A stretch of DNA of 24,305 bases from NCBI GenBank assembly GCA_964357385.1, contig CAYHKW010000007.1:1-24305 (forward strand), in the 5' to 3' direction. A program made the position numbers and the translations under genes. Every line of letters starts with the position of its first letter. Position 1 is the first letter of the stretch. Source of the DNA: JAHFJA01 sp964357385. GTDB taxonomy: Bacteria > Patescibacteriota > Patescibacteriia > JACQRZ01. Below are positions 16,031-22,797 of the stretch, in pieces. The notes under the pieces were generated by a model. The model made no database searches, was not told the DNA's origin, and saw only the letters and a list, made by a program, of their open reading frames with translations.

Positions 16031-17499
16031 ACCTTTTTGACCTTACTATAACTGAAGCACACAAGGGACTCGTGGGAAAAGCATTCAGCGCTTCCGAATT
16101 GTTGCAATCCAGCCTTAGCCGCATTGATGCAGTGGAGCCAACACTTCATGCGTTTTTGTCATTGCATCGCGAGGTGGCAATCCAGCATGCAAAAACAGTC
16201 GATGAAAAAATTGCAAAAGGACATGACATCCATGTTTTGGAAGGAATTCCCGCAGCAATCAAGGATAATATTCTTATACAAGGTACTATCACCACCGCGG
16301 GTTCAACGATATTAAAAGATTATCGCGCATCCTATACCGCGACAGTTATAAAAAAGTTACAAAGTCATGGGGCGGTTATTGTTGGAAAAACAAACATGGA
16401 TGACGCGGCAATGGGATCATCTACTGAAAGTTCTGCCTACGGTCCTACTCATAACCCATGGGATTCGTCACGTGTCCCTGGTGGATCTTCCGGAGGTTCT
16501 ACCGCGGCGATTGCAGCAGGGGAGGCCATCTATTCTTTGGGTACTGATACCGGAGGATCGATTCGTCAGCCAGCGGCCTTGTGTGGTGTTGTTGGGTTTA
16601 AACCAACATATGGTCAAGTATCACGTTATGGTGCGATTGCAATGGCATCCTCATTGGATCAGATAGGGCCTATCACGCACACCGTTGATGATGCGGCAAT
16701 TGTGTATGATGCTATCCGCGGTGCTGATACGTATGACTCGACGACCGCTCACGCGAGTGCATCAATCGAACCAACAAAACTTTCCACTGATCTTAAAGGA
16801 ATTCGCATTGGTATTCCAAAAGAATATTTTATCGAAGGTCTTGATTCTCGCGTCGAGGCAAGCGTACGCGCCGCCGCAAAAGAACTTGAATCTCGCGGGG
16901 CAACACTTGTTGAAGTGAGCTTGCCACACACCTCCTATGCGTTGGCGGTGTATTACATCATTATGCCGGCAGAAGTATGTTCAAATATAGCGCGCCTTGA
17001 TGGTATTCGTTATGGATATCGTGATAAAGAAGCAAATGACCTATTAAGTGTATATACCTCTTCTCGTCAAAAAGGATTGGGTGCAGAAGTGCGCCGTCGC
17101 GTAATGTTGGGCAACTATGTTCTCTCAACAGGCTATGCTGATCAATACTACAACAAAGCACAACAAGTACGCAGTTTGATTCGTCGTGATTTTGATCATG
17201 CGTTTTCACAAGTGGACTGTATTCTTGCCCCCACCTCGCCTAGTCCGGCGTTTCGTATGGGTGAAAAAACAAGTGATCCTCTTACGATGTACTTGGCTGA
17301 TATTTTTACCGTATCAGCAAACATTGCCGGTATTCCTGCCGTGTCATTACCCTGTGGCTTTATCGAAGAGGATGGCAAACAACTCCCGGTAGGTATGCAG
17401 CTTTTAGGAAAGCATTTTGATGAGCAGACCATTCTTTCGGTCGGTCATGCATATCAACAAATAACGGACTGGCATACACGCCGTCCTGATATTGTATAA
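16027..17499 (+). CDS. gatA: Asp/Glu-tRNA amidotransferase subunit A
   Basis: GatA is the amidase subunit that releases ammonia from glutamine for GatB. The 490-aa protein has the amidase signature with the full Ser-cisSer-Lys triad: Lys79 in PAAIKDNI, Ser154 in VPGGSSGGS and Ser178 in GTDTGGSIRQPA. Length is normal for the family (about 485). It overlaps gatC by 4 nt, and the HEPN-like gene follows after 2 nt. Confidence 0.97.
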   Translation: MNLFDLTITEAHKGLVGKAFSASELLQSSLSRIDAVEPTLHAFLSLHREVAIQHAKTVDEKIAKGHDIHVLEGIPAAIKDNILIQGTITTAGSTILKDYRASYTATVIKKLQSHGAVIVGKTNMDDAAMGSSTESSAYGPTHNPWDSSRVPGGSSGGSTAAIAAGEAIYSLGTDTGGSIRQPAALCGVVGFKPTYGQVSRYGAIAMASSLDQIGPITHTVDDAAIVYDAIRGADTYDSTTAHASASIEPTKLSTDLKGIRIGIPKEYFIEGLDSRVEASVRAAAKELESRGATLVEVSLPHTSYALAVYYIIMPAEVCSNIARLDGIRYGYRDKEANDLLSVYTSSRQKGLGAEVRRRVMLGNYVLSTGYADQYYNKAQQVRSLIRRDFDHAFSQVDCILAPTSPSPAFRMGEKTSDPLTMYLADIFTVSANIAGIPAVSLPCGFIEEDGKQLPVGMQLLGKHFDEQTILSVGHAYQQITDWHTRRPDIV

Positions 17500-17501
17500 C
17501 T

Positions 17502-17936
17502 ATGTCCACCATGCTTGTCATTGCGATTGTTGGTTTGATCATCGCTTTTATTGTTCTCGTGGTGATTGTACGCATGCTGATCCGTTCATCTCGCACTACA
17601 GAAATTCCAGGTACATCGCGTAAAGAACTTGAAATGAAATGGATGCAAATCGAACAGCTTGCGATGCGAGGGGATGAAATGAGGGGCAAGCTTGCTCTCA
17701 TGGAGGCTGATAAGTTTCTTGACCATGCGTTGAAGATGTTGATGTTTTCTGGTGATACGATGGGGGAGCGTATGAAAGTTGCTGCGTATAAGTTTCCAAA
17801 AGTGAAGGACGCATGGCCGGCACATATTTTGCGCAACAAGATGGTGCATGAAACAGGGTTTAATCTTCGTCCTGATTCTGCACGCCACGCCATAGGACAA
17901 TTCAAAGCAGCGCTTAAACAAATGAACGTATTATAA
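17502..17936 (+). CDS. Membrane-anchored HEPN-like protein of unknown function
   Basis: A 144-aa protein with one N-terminal membrane helix (about 4-26) and a helical cytoplasmic domain. ALMEADKFLDHALKML (65-80), MGERMKVA (87-94) and AHILRNKMVHE (107-117) form a HEPN-like pattern. Arg111-Asn112 to His116 fits the R-polar-x3-H motif that forms the active site of HEPN ribonucleases. I recall similar proteins as widespread hypotheticals in CPR genomes; I know of no assigned function. It sits 2 nt after gatA and its stop overlaps the next start by 1 nt, so it is expressed with core genes and not as a typical toxin module. Confidence 0.8.
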   Translation: MSTMLVIAIVGLIIAFIVLVVIVRMLIRSSRTTEIPGTSRKELEMKWMQIEQLAMRGDEMRGKLALMEADKFLDHALKMLMFSGDTMGERMKVAAYKFPKVKDAWPAHILRNKMVHETGFNLRPDSARHAIGQFKAALKQMNVL

Positions 17937-18514
17937 TGACCAGTTTTTTCTTTTCATTGATTGCGTTATTCAAGATACTAACGCTTGCCGTTTCAACACC
18001 AATACCAACGCCACCAAAACCGGTCGCGGTAGTGTTTGGTGCAGGACTTGCGTCACAACAGCAGCCGAGTGTTGTATTGCGTGATCGCCTTGATACTGCC
18101 TATGAGTTATATGCAAAAGGTGTAGTAACTTCGATTTTTCTTTCGGGTGATAGTACAAAGAAAGAACATGATGAAGTAGGGGTGATGAAGAGCTATTTGG
18201 TAAAAAAAGGAATCCCTGAATCCGCGTTTATTCTCGACACGCAAGGCATTGATACGTATACCACCTGTCTTCATGCAAAGAAGGATAGAAGTCTTGATGA
18301 GGTGATTCTGGTAACCCAAGGGTTTCATATGCCTCGGGCAGAGTATTTGTGTGAAGGGGTCGGGTTGCAGGTAACCCAAGGGATAGCTGACAAGCGGACG
18401 TATGATCCAAAAAATGAAGAACGGGAGAAAAAGGCAATGGCAAAAGCATGGCTGCAGCTCAATACCGATATAGCCCCTGACCAGATGGAATTACTTGAAA
18501 GTATCGTGGAATAA
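17936..18514 (+). CDS. DUF218/YdcF-like protein (SanA/ElyC family)
   Basis: A 192-aa protein with a hydrophobic N-terminal segment (about 3-20) and a DUF218 domain: AVVFGAGL (31-38), LRDRLDTAYELYAKG, IFLSGDS (67-73), HDEVGVMKSYLVKKGIP, DTQGIDTYTTCLHA, and LVTQGFHMPRAEYL (His131, Arg134). DUF218 proteins are linked to envelope integrity in bacteria, but the reaction is unclear. TAATG couples it to the HEPN-like gene. It appears to be the last gene of the scpA-led string; no strong terminator was seen right after it. Confidence 0.85.
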   Translation: MTSFFFSLIALFKILTLAVSTPIPTPPKPVAVVFGAGLASQQQPSVVLRDRLDTAYELYAKGVVTSIFLSGDSTKKEHDEVGVMKSYLVKKGIPESAFILDTQGIDTYTTCLHAKKDRSLDEVILVTQGFHMPRAEYLCEGVGLQVTQGIADKRTYDPKNEEREKKAMAKAWLQLNTDIAPDQMELLESIVE

Positions 18515-18547
18515 ATAAGGTGTGGGTTACCCAAAGGGCACCAAGGC

Positions 18548-18576
18548 TTGCAAAAATGAGCGTTTTTTAGCATACT
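18548..18576 (+). promoter_or_regulatory. Promoter of tRNA-Ser
   Basis: TTGCAA (18548-18553) and CATACT (18571-18576) are separated by 17 nt. The expected start near 18583 leaves a short 5' leader before the mature tRNA end at 18611. Confidence 0.6.
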
Positions 18577-18610
18577 ATCCAAGTTGGGGTGTATCCTCAG
18601 CAGACTCTAT

Positions 18611-18698
18611 GGAGGAGTCGCATAGCGGTTTAGTGCACCTGTCTTGAAAACAGGAGTACCGCAAGGTACCGAGAGTTCGAATCTCTCCTCCTCCGCCA
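18611..18698 (+). tRNA. tRNA-Ser (anticodon TGA)
   Basis: The acceptor stem GGAGGAG (18611-18617) pairs with CTCCTCC (18688-18694), followed by G and an encoded CCA (18696-18698). The anticodon stem CCTGT/ACAGG holds loop CTTGAAA with anticodon TGA (18645-18647). A long variable arm (TACC GCAA GGTA) marks a class II tRNA, and the T arm is GAGAG-TTCGAAT-CTCTC. It reads UCA and other UCN serine codons. Confidence 0.97.
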
Positions 18699-18704
18699 GG
18701 AACG

Positions 18705-18734
18705 CATCTTCAGAAATGGAGATGTTTTTCTTTT
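18705..18734 (+). terminator. Intrinsic terminator after tRNA-Ser
   Basis: Stem CATCTTC / GGAGATG (one G-T pair) with a 6-nt loop, then TTTTTCTTTT. It lies 6 nt after the CCA end and fits a monocistronic tRNA unit. Confidence 0.8.
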
Positions 18735-18793
18735 GCTCGCTCTCGCGGTATCATTGGTGCATGATAATTATTGATATTTTTTACTGAGAATAT

Positions 18794-19378
18794 ATGAGTT
18801 TTGAAACATTTCCCCAGACGCCACCCGTAAAAGAAACAGAACCCGTTTCAATACATGAAGTATCCGCTATCGAGGAAACTGCAGGTACCCCTATTTATAA
18901 CAGAGCAGAAATACAAACTATTGTTGAACAGCCGCTCATTGAGGCATGCGAGGAATTATATGATAAAAACATACAGACACTGTCAACATCAGCAAATAAA
19001 AAAGATGTCGAATCAGGATCTGGATATATCATTATTGATTTTGATAGTCTGTCAGAGGAAAATAAAGCGATTGCACAACAATATGGCGAAATGATCAAAT
19101 ATCATGGTCGTAATGCGGTGGCAATGAATATTGCCATAACAGAATCAAGTACTTCAAACGAAATCACTCAAAAAGCACACGAGATCGCAAGCCTATTTGT
19201 ACCACAGCTCGCCTCTTGGATTCACCCTTACACCATAGAAGAACTTAAAGCACAAAATGGTATTTCGGATAAACTTAAAGATAACAACCCCAGTGATTGG
19301 CCAGAATATTATTATGACCCTGCCAATAATTTGTTTTATGACAGTGAAGAACATTTTCATAAGTTGAAAGGGGAGTAA
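18794..19378 (+). CDS. Hypothetical soluble protein, 194 aa
   Basis: An acidic, soluble protein without signal peptide or membrane segment. The first 30 residues are low-complexity (FPQTPPVKETEPVSIHEV). A more regular part follows with IVEQPLIEACEELYDKNIQTLSTSANKKD, SGSGYIIIDFDSLSEENKAIAQQYG and a C-terminal Tyr/Asp/Asn-rich end (SDWPEYYYDPANNLFYDSEEHF). I do not recognise a family. It stands alone between the tRNA terminator and the SRPBCC gene, 102 nt before the latter. Confidence 0.75.
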   Translation: MSFETFPQTPPVKETEPVSIHEVSAIEETAGTPIYNRAEIQTIVEQPLIEACEELYDKNIQTLSTSANKKDVESGSGYIIIDFDSLSEENKAIAQQYGEMIKYHGRNAVAMNIAITESSTSNEITQKAHEIASLFVPQLASWIHPYTIEELKAQNGISDKLKDNNPSDWPEYYYDPANNLFYDSEEHFHKLKGE

Positions 19379-19480
19379 AGAGTATCACCCTTGAAGTATT
19401 AATTACTTTTCGATAAGCTGTGTGAGGGAATTGAATTGGGTACCGTTATTCCAGCGCTAACTATTTTAAAAAATATACGT

Positions 19481-19939
19481 ATGGCCGAGCAATTGCATTT
19501 TCAAATTGAGATTAACGCACCGGTGAAGAAAGTGTGGGATACAATGTTGGAACAAGAAACATACAAACAATGGACCGCTGCGTTTGACCCCACCTCGTAC
19601 TACGAAGGCTCATGGGAGAAGGGAAGCAAGATGAAATTTTTAGGGGGAAGTGGTGATGGTATGAATGGTATGATTGCAGAAATTGCCGAAAATGTACCCC
19701 ACAAGTTTTTGTCTATTAAGCATCTTGGAATGCTTAAAGATGGGGTTGAAGATACCACCAGCGAAGAAGTGAAACAATGGACACCTGCATTTGAAAATTA
19801 TACCTTTACCGAGAAGGGTGAACAGACGTTATTGGAAATCGATTTGGAGATGAATCTCACCCCTGAGTATAAGGCGATGTTTGAAGGGATGTGGCCAAAG
19901 GCGTTATTGAAGCTGAAAGAGATGTGTGAAGGAAGTTAA
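19481..19939 (+). CDS. SRPBCC (START-like/AHSA1-type) domain protein
   Basis: A 152-aa single-domain protein. It opens with the hallmark strand FQIEINAPVKKVWDTM, then YKQWTAAFDP, GSKMKFLG, a central beta sheet (KFLSIKHLGML) and a long C-terminal helix (AMFEGMWPKALLKLKEMCE). SRPBCC folds bind hydrophobic ligands in a deep pocket; the ligand here is unknown. The ATG at 19481 was chosen over an in-frame TTG at 19436 because the domain starts right there. The DUF1993 gene follows after 19 nt and a terminator ends the pair. Confidence 0.85.
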   Translation: MAEQLHFQIEINAPVKKVWDTMLEQETYKQWTAAFDPTSYYEGSWEKGSKMKFLGGSGDGMNGMIAEIAENVPHKFLSIKHLGMLKDGVEDTTSEEVKQWTPAFENYTFTEKGEQTLLEIDLEMNLTPEYKAMFEGMWPKALLKLKEMCEGS

Positions 19940-19958
19940 TTTGTAATACATTCAATTC

Positions 19959-20477
19959 ATGGAAAACTTATATACCTGTACCGTTCCAGTATTAGTGAAC
20001 ATGCTGGGTGGATTAAAAACTGTCCTTGCAAAAGCAGAAAGCTACGCAAAAGAGCACGGGATGAATGAAGCAGTGTTTCTTGATGATCGGCTTGCTGCTG
20101 ATATGTTTCCTTTGAAAAAACAAGTGCAAGTTGCCTGTGATAATGCAAAGGGTGCGGTTGCTCGTCTCACTGGCAAGGAAAACCCTGTTATGGAAGATAA
20201 CGAGCAAACATTTGCAGAGCTCCAGGCACGGATCGATAAGACGTTAGTATTTGTGCAAAGCGTTACTGAACAGGATTTCGAAGGTGCAGAGGAACGCAAA
20301 ATCACTTTGCCATATTTTCCTGGAAAATATATGACTGGTATGGATTACGCAACACTGTATGCAGTCCCAAACTTTTTATTCCATGTGACTACTGCATATG
20401 GGCTTGTGCGTAAGAATGGCGTGAATATCGGAAAGGCGGATTTTGCCAATGAGTTGCCATTGAGGAATTTGGAGTAG
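19959..20477 (+). CDS. DUF1993 family protein
   Basis: A 172-aa helical protein matching DUF1993: start YTCTVPVLVNMLGGLKTVLAKAESYAKE, then DDRLAADMFPLKKQVQVACDNAKGAVARLTG, an ITLPYFPGKYMTGMDYATLYAVPNFLFHVTTAYGLVRKNGVNIGKADF segment and a short end. These are mostly known from free-living bacteria and some fungi and, to my knowledge, belong to the DinB-like four-helix superfamily. Function is unknown. It shares a likely operon with the SRPBCC gene. Confidence 0.85.
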   Translation: MENLYTCTVPVLVNMLGGLKTVLAKAESYAKEHGMNEAVFLDDRLAADMFPLKKQVQVACDNAKGAVARLTGKENPVMEDNEQTFAELQARIDKTLVFVQSVTEQDFEGAEERKITLPYFPGKYMTGMDYATLYAVPNFLFHVTTAYGLVRKNGVNIGKADFANELPLRNLE

Positions 20478-20500
20478 GAAGGGAGAGTATTGTTTTGGGG

Positions 20501-20533
20501 AAACACCTTCTGAAGTGGGGGTGTTTTTCTTTT
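20501..20533 (+). terminator. Intrinsic terminator after the DUF1993 gene
   Basis: AAACACC (20501-20507) pairs with GGTGTTT (20520-20526), followed by TTTTTCTTTT. It starts 24 nt after the stop codon and separates the SRPBCC/DUF1993 pair from tspO. Confidence 0.8.
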
Positions 20534-20555
20534 GACAGCGCGCACTGTATGATGT

Positions 20556-21038
20556 ATGTATATGAAACTCAATAATCTCAGCAAAGCAATTATCGCGCTC
20601 GTCGGATGCGAACTTGCCGGCATTATCGGATCTGTATTTACTGTCTCGCAAATTCCTACTTGGTATGCGGGGCTTATGAAACCGCCACTCAATCCGCCGG
20701 GATGGATATTTGGTCCCGTGTGGACGATATTGTATGCGCTTATGGGAATAGCGTTGTATTTGGTATGGAAGAGCAATGCTACACAAAAAGATAAACAACG
20801 AGCATTGGTAATCTTTGGAGTTCAACTCTTTTTGAATGTCATCTGGTCGATTATCTTTTTTGGGCTGCACAGTCCGGCATTCGCTCTGGTTGATATTATG
20901 GCGATGTGGTGTGCGATTGTCGCGACGATTATTGTTTTTGGAAAGATCTCTAGGTCAGCCGCATACTTGCTTGTGCCGTATCTCCTTTGGGTGACGTTTG
21001 CGGGATATTTGAATTATGTGGTCTGGATGTTGAATTGA
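20556..21038 (+). CDS. TspO/MBR family protein
   Basis: A 160-aa membrane protein with five helices and the family signature: PTWYAGLMKPPLNPPGWIFGPVWTILYALMG, then VQLFLNVIWSIIFFGLHSP and VPYLLWVTFAGYLNYVVW. TspO proteins bind porphyrins and related tryptophan-rich sensor ligands. Two in-frame ATGs exist: 20556 and 20562 (MKLNNLSK); the second fits family starts slightly better. radC follows after 8 nt, so both are probably co-transcribed. Confidence 0.93.
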   Translation: MYMKLNNLSKAIIALVGCELAGIIGSVFTVSQIPTWYAGLMKPPLNPPGWIFGPVWTILYALMGIALYLVWKSNATQKDKQRALVIFGVQLFLNVIWSIIFFGLHSPAFALVDIMAMWCAIVATIIVFGKISRSAAYLLVPYLLWVTFAGYLNYVVWMLN

Positions 21039-21046
21039 AAACGGTC

Positions 21047-21706
21047 ATGAAAATAAAAGACCTACAAAAAATAGAACTCCCTCGAGAAAAGTTGGAAAAA
21101 TATGGTCCGACTAAACTGTCTGATCACGAGTTGTTGGCCGTCTTGTTGGGATCGGGGATTGAGGGAGTAAACGTACTTGAACTATCAAAGAAAATTATTG
21201 CACTCATAAACAAGATCGGAATTACAAAAATTACGTTAGATGACCTATTAGAAATTAAAGGTCTTGGTCCTGCAAAAGCCCTGCAAATCATCGCGGTTCT
21301 GGAGTTAGGTAAACGTTTCAATAATGATAAAAAAATAGAAGTATTATCACCTGATGATGTTTGGAAGCTGTGTGCAGATATACGAGAATCAAAGAAGGAG
21401 CATTTTGTTGCGTTCTATCTGAATACCCAAAATCAGCTTATTGAAAAACAAATTATTTCTATAGGTACCCTCAATACAAGTCTTGTGCATCCTCGCGAAG
21501 TATTTGAACCCGCAGTAGCCCTTCATGCTGCCAGTGTGATCGTCGCTCACAATCATCCATCTGGCGCTACTGATCCGTCGGATGACGATCGGCTCGTCAC
21601 CAAGCGACTTGTAGAAGCGGGGAGTTTGATGGGAATTGAAGTGCTCGATCATATTATCGTTACTAACGATACGTTTTTGAGCTTTAAAGAAAAGGGAATT
21701 ATTTGA
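21047..21706 (+). CDS. radC: RadC family protein (JAMM/MPN domain)
   Basis: A 219-aa protein with an N-terminal helix-hairpin-helix region (KLSDHELLAVLLGSG, LLEIKGLGPAKALQI) and a C-terminal JAMM domain with the metal site HNHPSG (His168, His170) and Asp181. Family length is about 220-230 aa, so it is complete. Despite the name, a direct repair role is not established; RadC homologues often occur near mobile or defence genes. An upstream in-frame ATG at 20987 lies inside tspO and adds 20 unrelated residues, so 21047 is chosen. Its stop codon lies inside the -35 of the toxin-antitoxin promoter. Confidence 0.93.
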   Translation: MKIKDLQKIELPREKLEKYGPTKLSDHELLAVLLGSGIEGVNVLELSKKIIALINKIGITKITLDDLLEIKGLGPAKALQIIAVLELGKRFNNDKKIEVLSPDDVWKLCADIRESKKEHFVAFYLNTQNQLIEKQIISIGTLNTSLVHPREVFEPAVALHAASVIVAHNHPSGATDPSDDDRLVTKRLVEAGSLMGIEVLDHIIVTNDTFLSFKEKGII

Positions 21707-21731
21707 CATAAAAATACATGTACGTTATTAT
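21703..21731 (+). promoter_or_regulatory. Near-consensus promoter of the toxin-antitoxin operon
   Basis: TTGACA (21703-21708, overlapping the radC stop) and TATTAT (21726-21731) are separated by 17 nt. The expected start is near 21738, 15 nt before the antitoxin ATG. This is the strongest promoter in the window. Confidence 0.85.
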
Positions 21732-21736
21732 GTACA
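21719..21736. promoter_or_regulatory. Putative YefM-type operator with TGTACA cores
   Basis: An imperfect palindrome TGTACGTTATTATGTACA overlaps the -10. It holds TGTACG and TGTACA spaced 12 nt start to start. Autoregulatory operators of YefM-YoeB systems contain TGTACA cores (established for E. coli), so binding by this antitoxin is likely. A further short palindrome TACATGTA covers 21715-21722. Confidence 0.65.
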
Positions 21737-21752
21737 GATAAACTCGTGGTAT

Positions 21753-22124
21753 ATGAATCATAAAACAACACTCTCAATCTCAGAGGCACGAAAGAAGATT
21801 TTCGAAATTGCTGAGGATGTCCAAAAGCCAGGGGTCTATTATACCTTTACTGAAAAAGGTCGCCCGAAGGCTGTTTTGATGTCAGCAGAAGAATTTGAAT
21901 CTCTTATAGAGACACTTGAAGTTGTGCAGATGTTTCCGGACTTAAAAAAGGATATAGAGGAAACCGAGCAGGCATTCAAGAGCGGGGAATATAAAAATTG
22001 GCCGACACTGGAAGATATTTTAAAAAAGGAACCACTTCATGTTGCCGATAAGGCAAAAAAACAGTATGGTGTTTCAACTACACGTAAGGCCAATGGCCGC
22101 AAAGCAACTCGAAAGACTTCCTGA
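21753..22124 (+). CDS. Phd/YefM-family antitoxin
   Basis: A 123-aa antitoxin. The N-terminal Phd/YefM fold (TLSISEARKKIFEIAEDVQKP, YTFTEKGRPKAVLMSAEEFESL) would bind DNA; the following acidic stretch (PDLKKDIEETEQAFKSGEYKNW) would bind the toxin. The C-terminal end is unusual: a Lys/Arg-rich tail from about residue 97 (AADKAKK-like to RKATRKTS), most of it encoded in the overlap with the toxin gene. The promoter and operator lie directly upstream, so autoregulation is expected. The RelE-type toxin gene begins 59 nt before this gene ends, in the +1 frame. Confidence 0.9.
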   Translation: MNHKTTLSISEARKKIFEIAEDVQKPGVYYTFTEKGRPKAVLMSAEEFESLIETLEVVQMFPDLKKDIEETEQAFKSGEYKNWPTLEDILKKEPLHVADKAKKQYGVSTTRKANGRKATRKTS

Positions 22125-22320
22125 AGCTGATCAACTTCGGGTTGAAGGTGCCATTAAGGCTTTGATTCAGAATCCTTTTAGTGCCAAGAAGTTGGATGGG
22201 GAGTATGCCGGATGTTACTCATACCGTGTATGGCCGTATCGAATTATTTATCGCGTTTATAAAAAAGAACTTCTTATTTTTGTTATCGAAATAGGCCATC
22301 GGCAGGGAGTATATAAATAA
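22066..22320 (+). CDS. RelE/ParE-family toxin
   Basis: An 84-aa toxin of the RelE superfamily, usually ribosome-dependent mRNA interferases. Visible are FQLHVRPMAAKQLERLPEAD, AIKALIQNPFSAKKLDGEYAGCYSYRVWPYRIIYRVYKKELLIFVIEIGHRQGVY; the Arg and His of the GHR end are in the usual catalytic area. The start at 22066 fits family length, but an in-frame ATG at 22039 has the better Shine-Dalgarno (AAGGA, 8 nt upstream) and would add nine residues. It is partnered with the overlapping YefM-like antitoxin. Confidence 0.88.
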   Translation: MVFQLHVRPMAAKQLERLPEADQLRVEGAIKALIQNPFSAKKLDGEYAGCYSYRVWPYRIIYRVYKKELLIFVIEIGHRQGVYK

Positions 22321-22327
22321 ACATGAT

Positions 22328-22786
22328 ATGCAAATCGAACTCAATAAAGAACAATATCGAAATTTGATTATAATGAGCAGTATTGCTAACACTGTTTTTG
22401 GAAATCTAGGAGACGCGCTCCCTGATGACTATAAAAAAGAATCTCTCGAAATGCAGGGGCTAGAGTCGTATTTGTTGGAATATGCGGAGGATTTTAAGTG
22501 CGCAGAGTTGGCACAAGATAATGAGGGAGAAGTTTCGCTCAGTGATGAAGTATACGAGGAGTATGTCATGCCGATAATGGAGGACTATGATGAACACCAG
22601 CTATTTGATGGTTTGGCAAATAAATTAGCATGGCGTGATTTTAGGAGCACTCACACGGAGGAGGAAAAGAAAGAGATGGCGTCAAAAAATGGGAACTATT
22701 TTGGTGTGGAAATCTATGATTATGAGGATCGGTACTGGAAAGAGTTTGATGAACATGGATTTGAGCGATTGGTTGTTAAGGAATAG
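22328..22786 (+). CDS. Acidic hypothetical protein, 152 aa
   Basis: A strongly acidic soluble protein starting MQIELNKEQYRNLIIMSSIANTVFG, with a middle region rich in Glu/Asp (EYAEDFKCAELAQDNEGEV) and an end KEFDEHGFERLVVKE. The start resembles a family of uncharacterised proteins that begin with an 'IxLxKxQY' strand and recur near accessory genes in Firmicutes and CPR (recalled, not verified). It starts 7 nt after the toxin stop and may be co-transcribed with the toxin-antitoxin pair. No function can be assigned. Confidence 0.7.
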   Translation: MQIELNKEQYRNLIIMSSIANTVFGNLGDALPDDYKKESLEMQGLESYLLEYAEDFKCAELAQDNEGEVSLSDEVYEEYVMPIMEDYDEHQLFDGLANKLAWRDFRSTHTEEEKKEMASKNGNYFGVEIYDYEDRYWKEFDEHGFERLVVKE

Positions 22787-22790
22787 AGGA
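22785..22790 (+). promoter_or_regulatory. Shine-Dalgarno of the RhuM-like gene
   Basis: AGAGGA lies 7 nt before the ATG at 22798 and overlaps the end of the preceding gene, supporting this start. Confidence 0.6.
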
Positions 22791-22797
22791 ACATAAT

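Noticed and set aside
17360..17905. 181-aa antisense frame over gatA and the HEPN-like gene
   Set aside because: Antisense to two well-supported genes and rich in Ser/Ile/Arg as expected for a shadow; no motif.
18309..18381. GTAACCCAAGGG occurring twice about 60 nt apart
   Set aside because: Both copies encode a Val-Thr-Gln-Gly stretch in the DUF218 gene and can be chance or codon repetition; no array.
18611..18698. tRNA-Ser as an integration site
   Set aside because: No integrase and no second copy of the tRNA 3' end was seen in the window.
20532..20560. TTGACA with TATGTA 17 nt downstream before tspO
   Set aside because: Transcription would start after both possible start codons, and the TTGACA begins in the terminator's T tract.
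20376..20870. 164-aa antisense frame across DUF1993 and tspO
   Set aside because: Crosses two real genes and a terminator; composition is that of a shadow frame.
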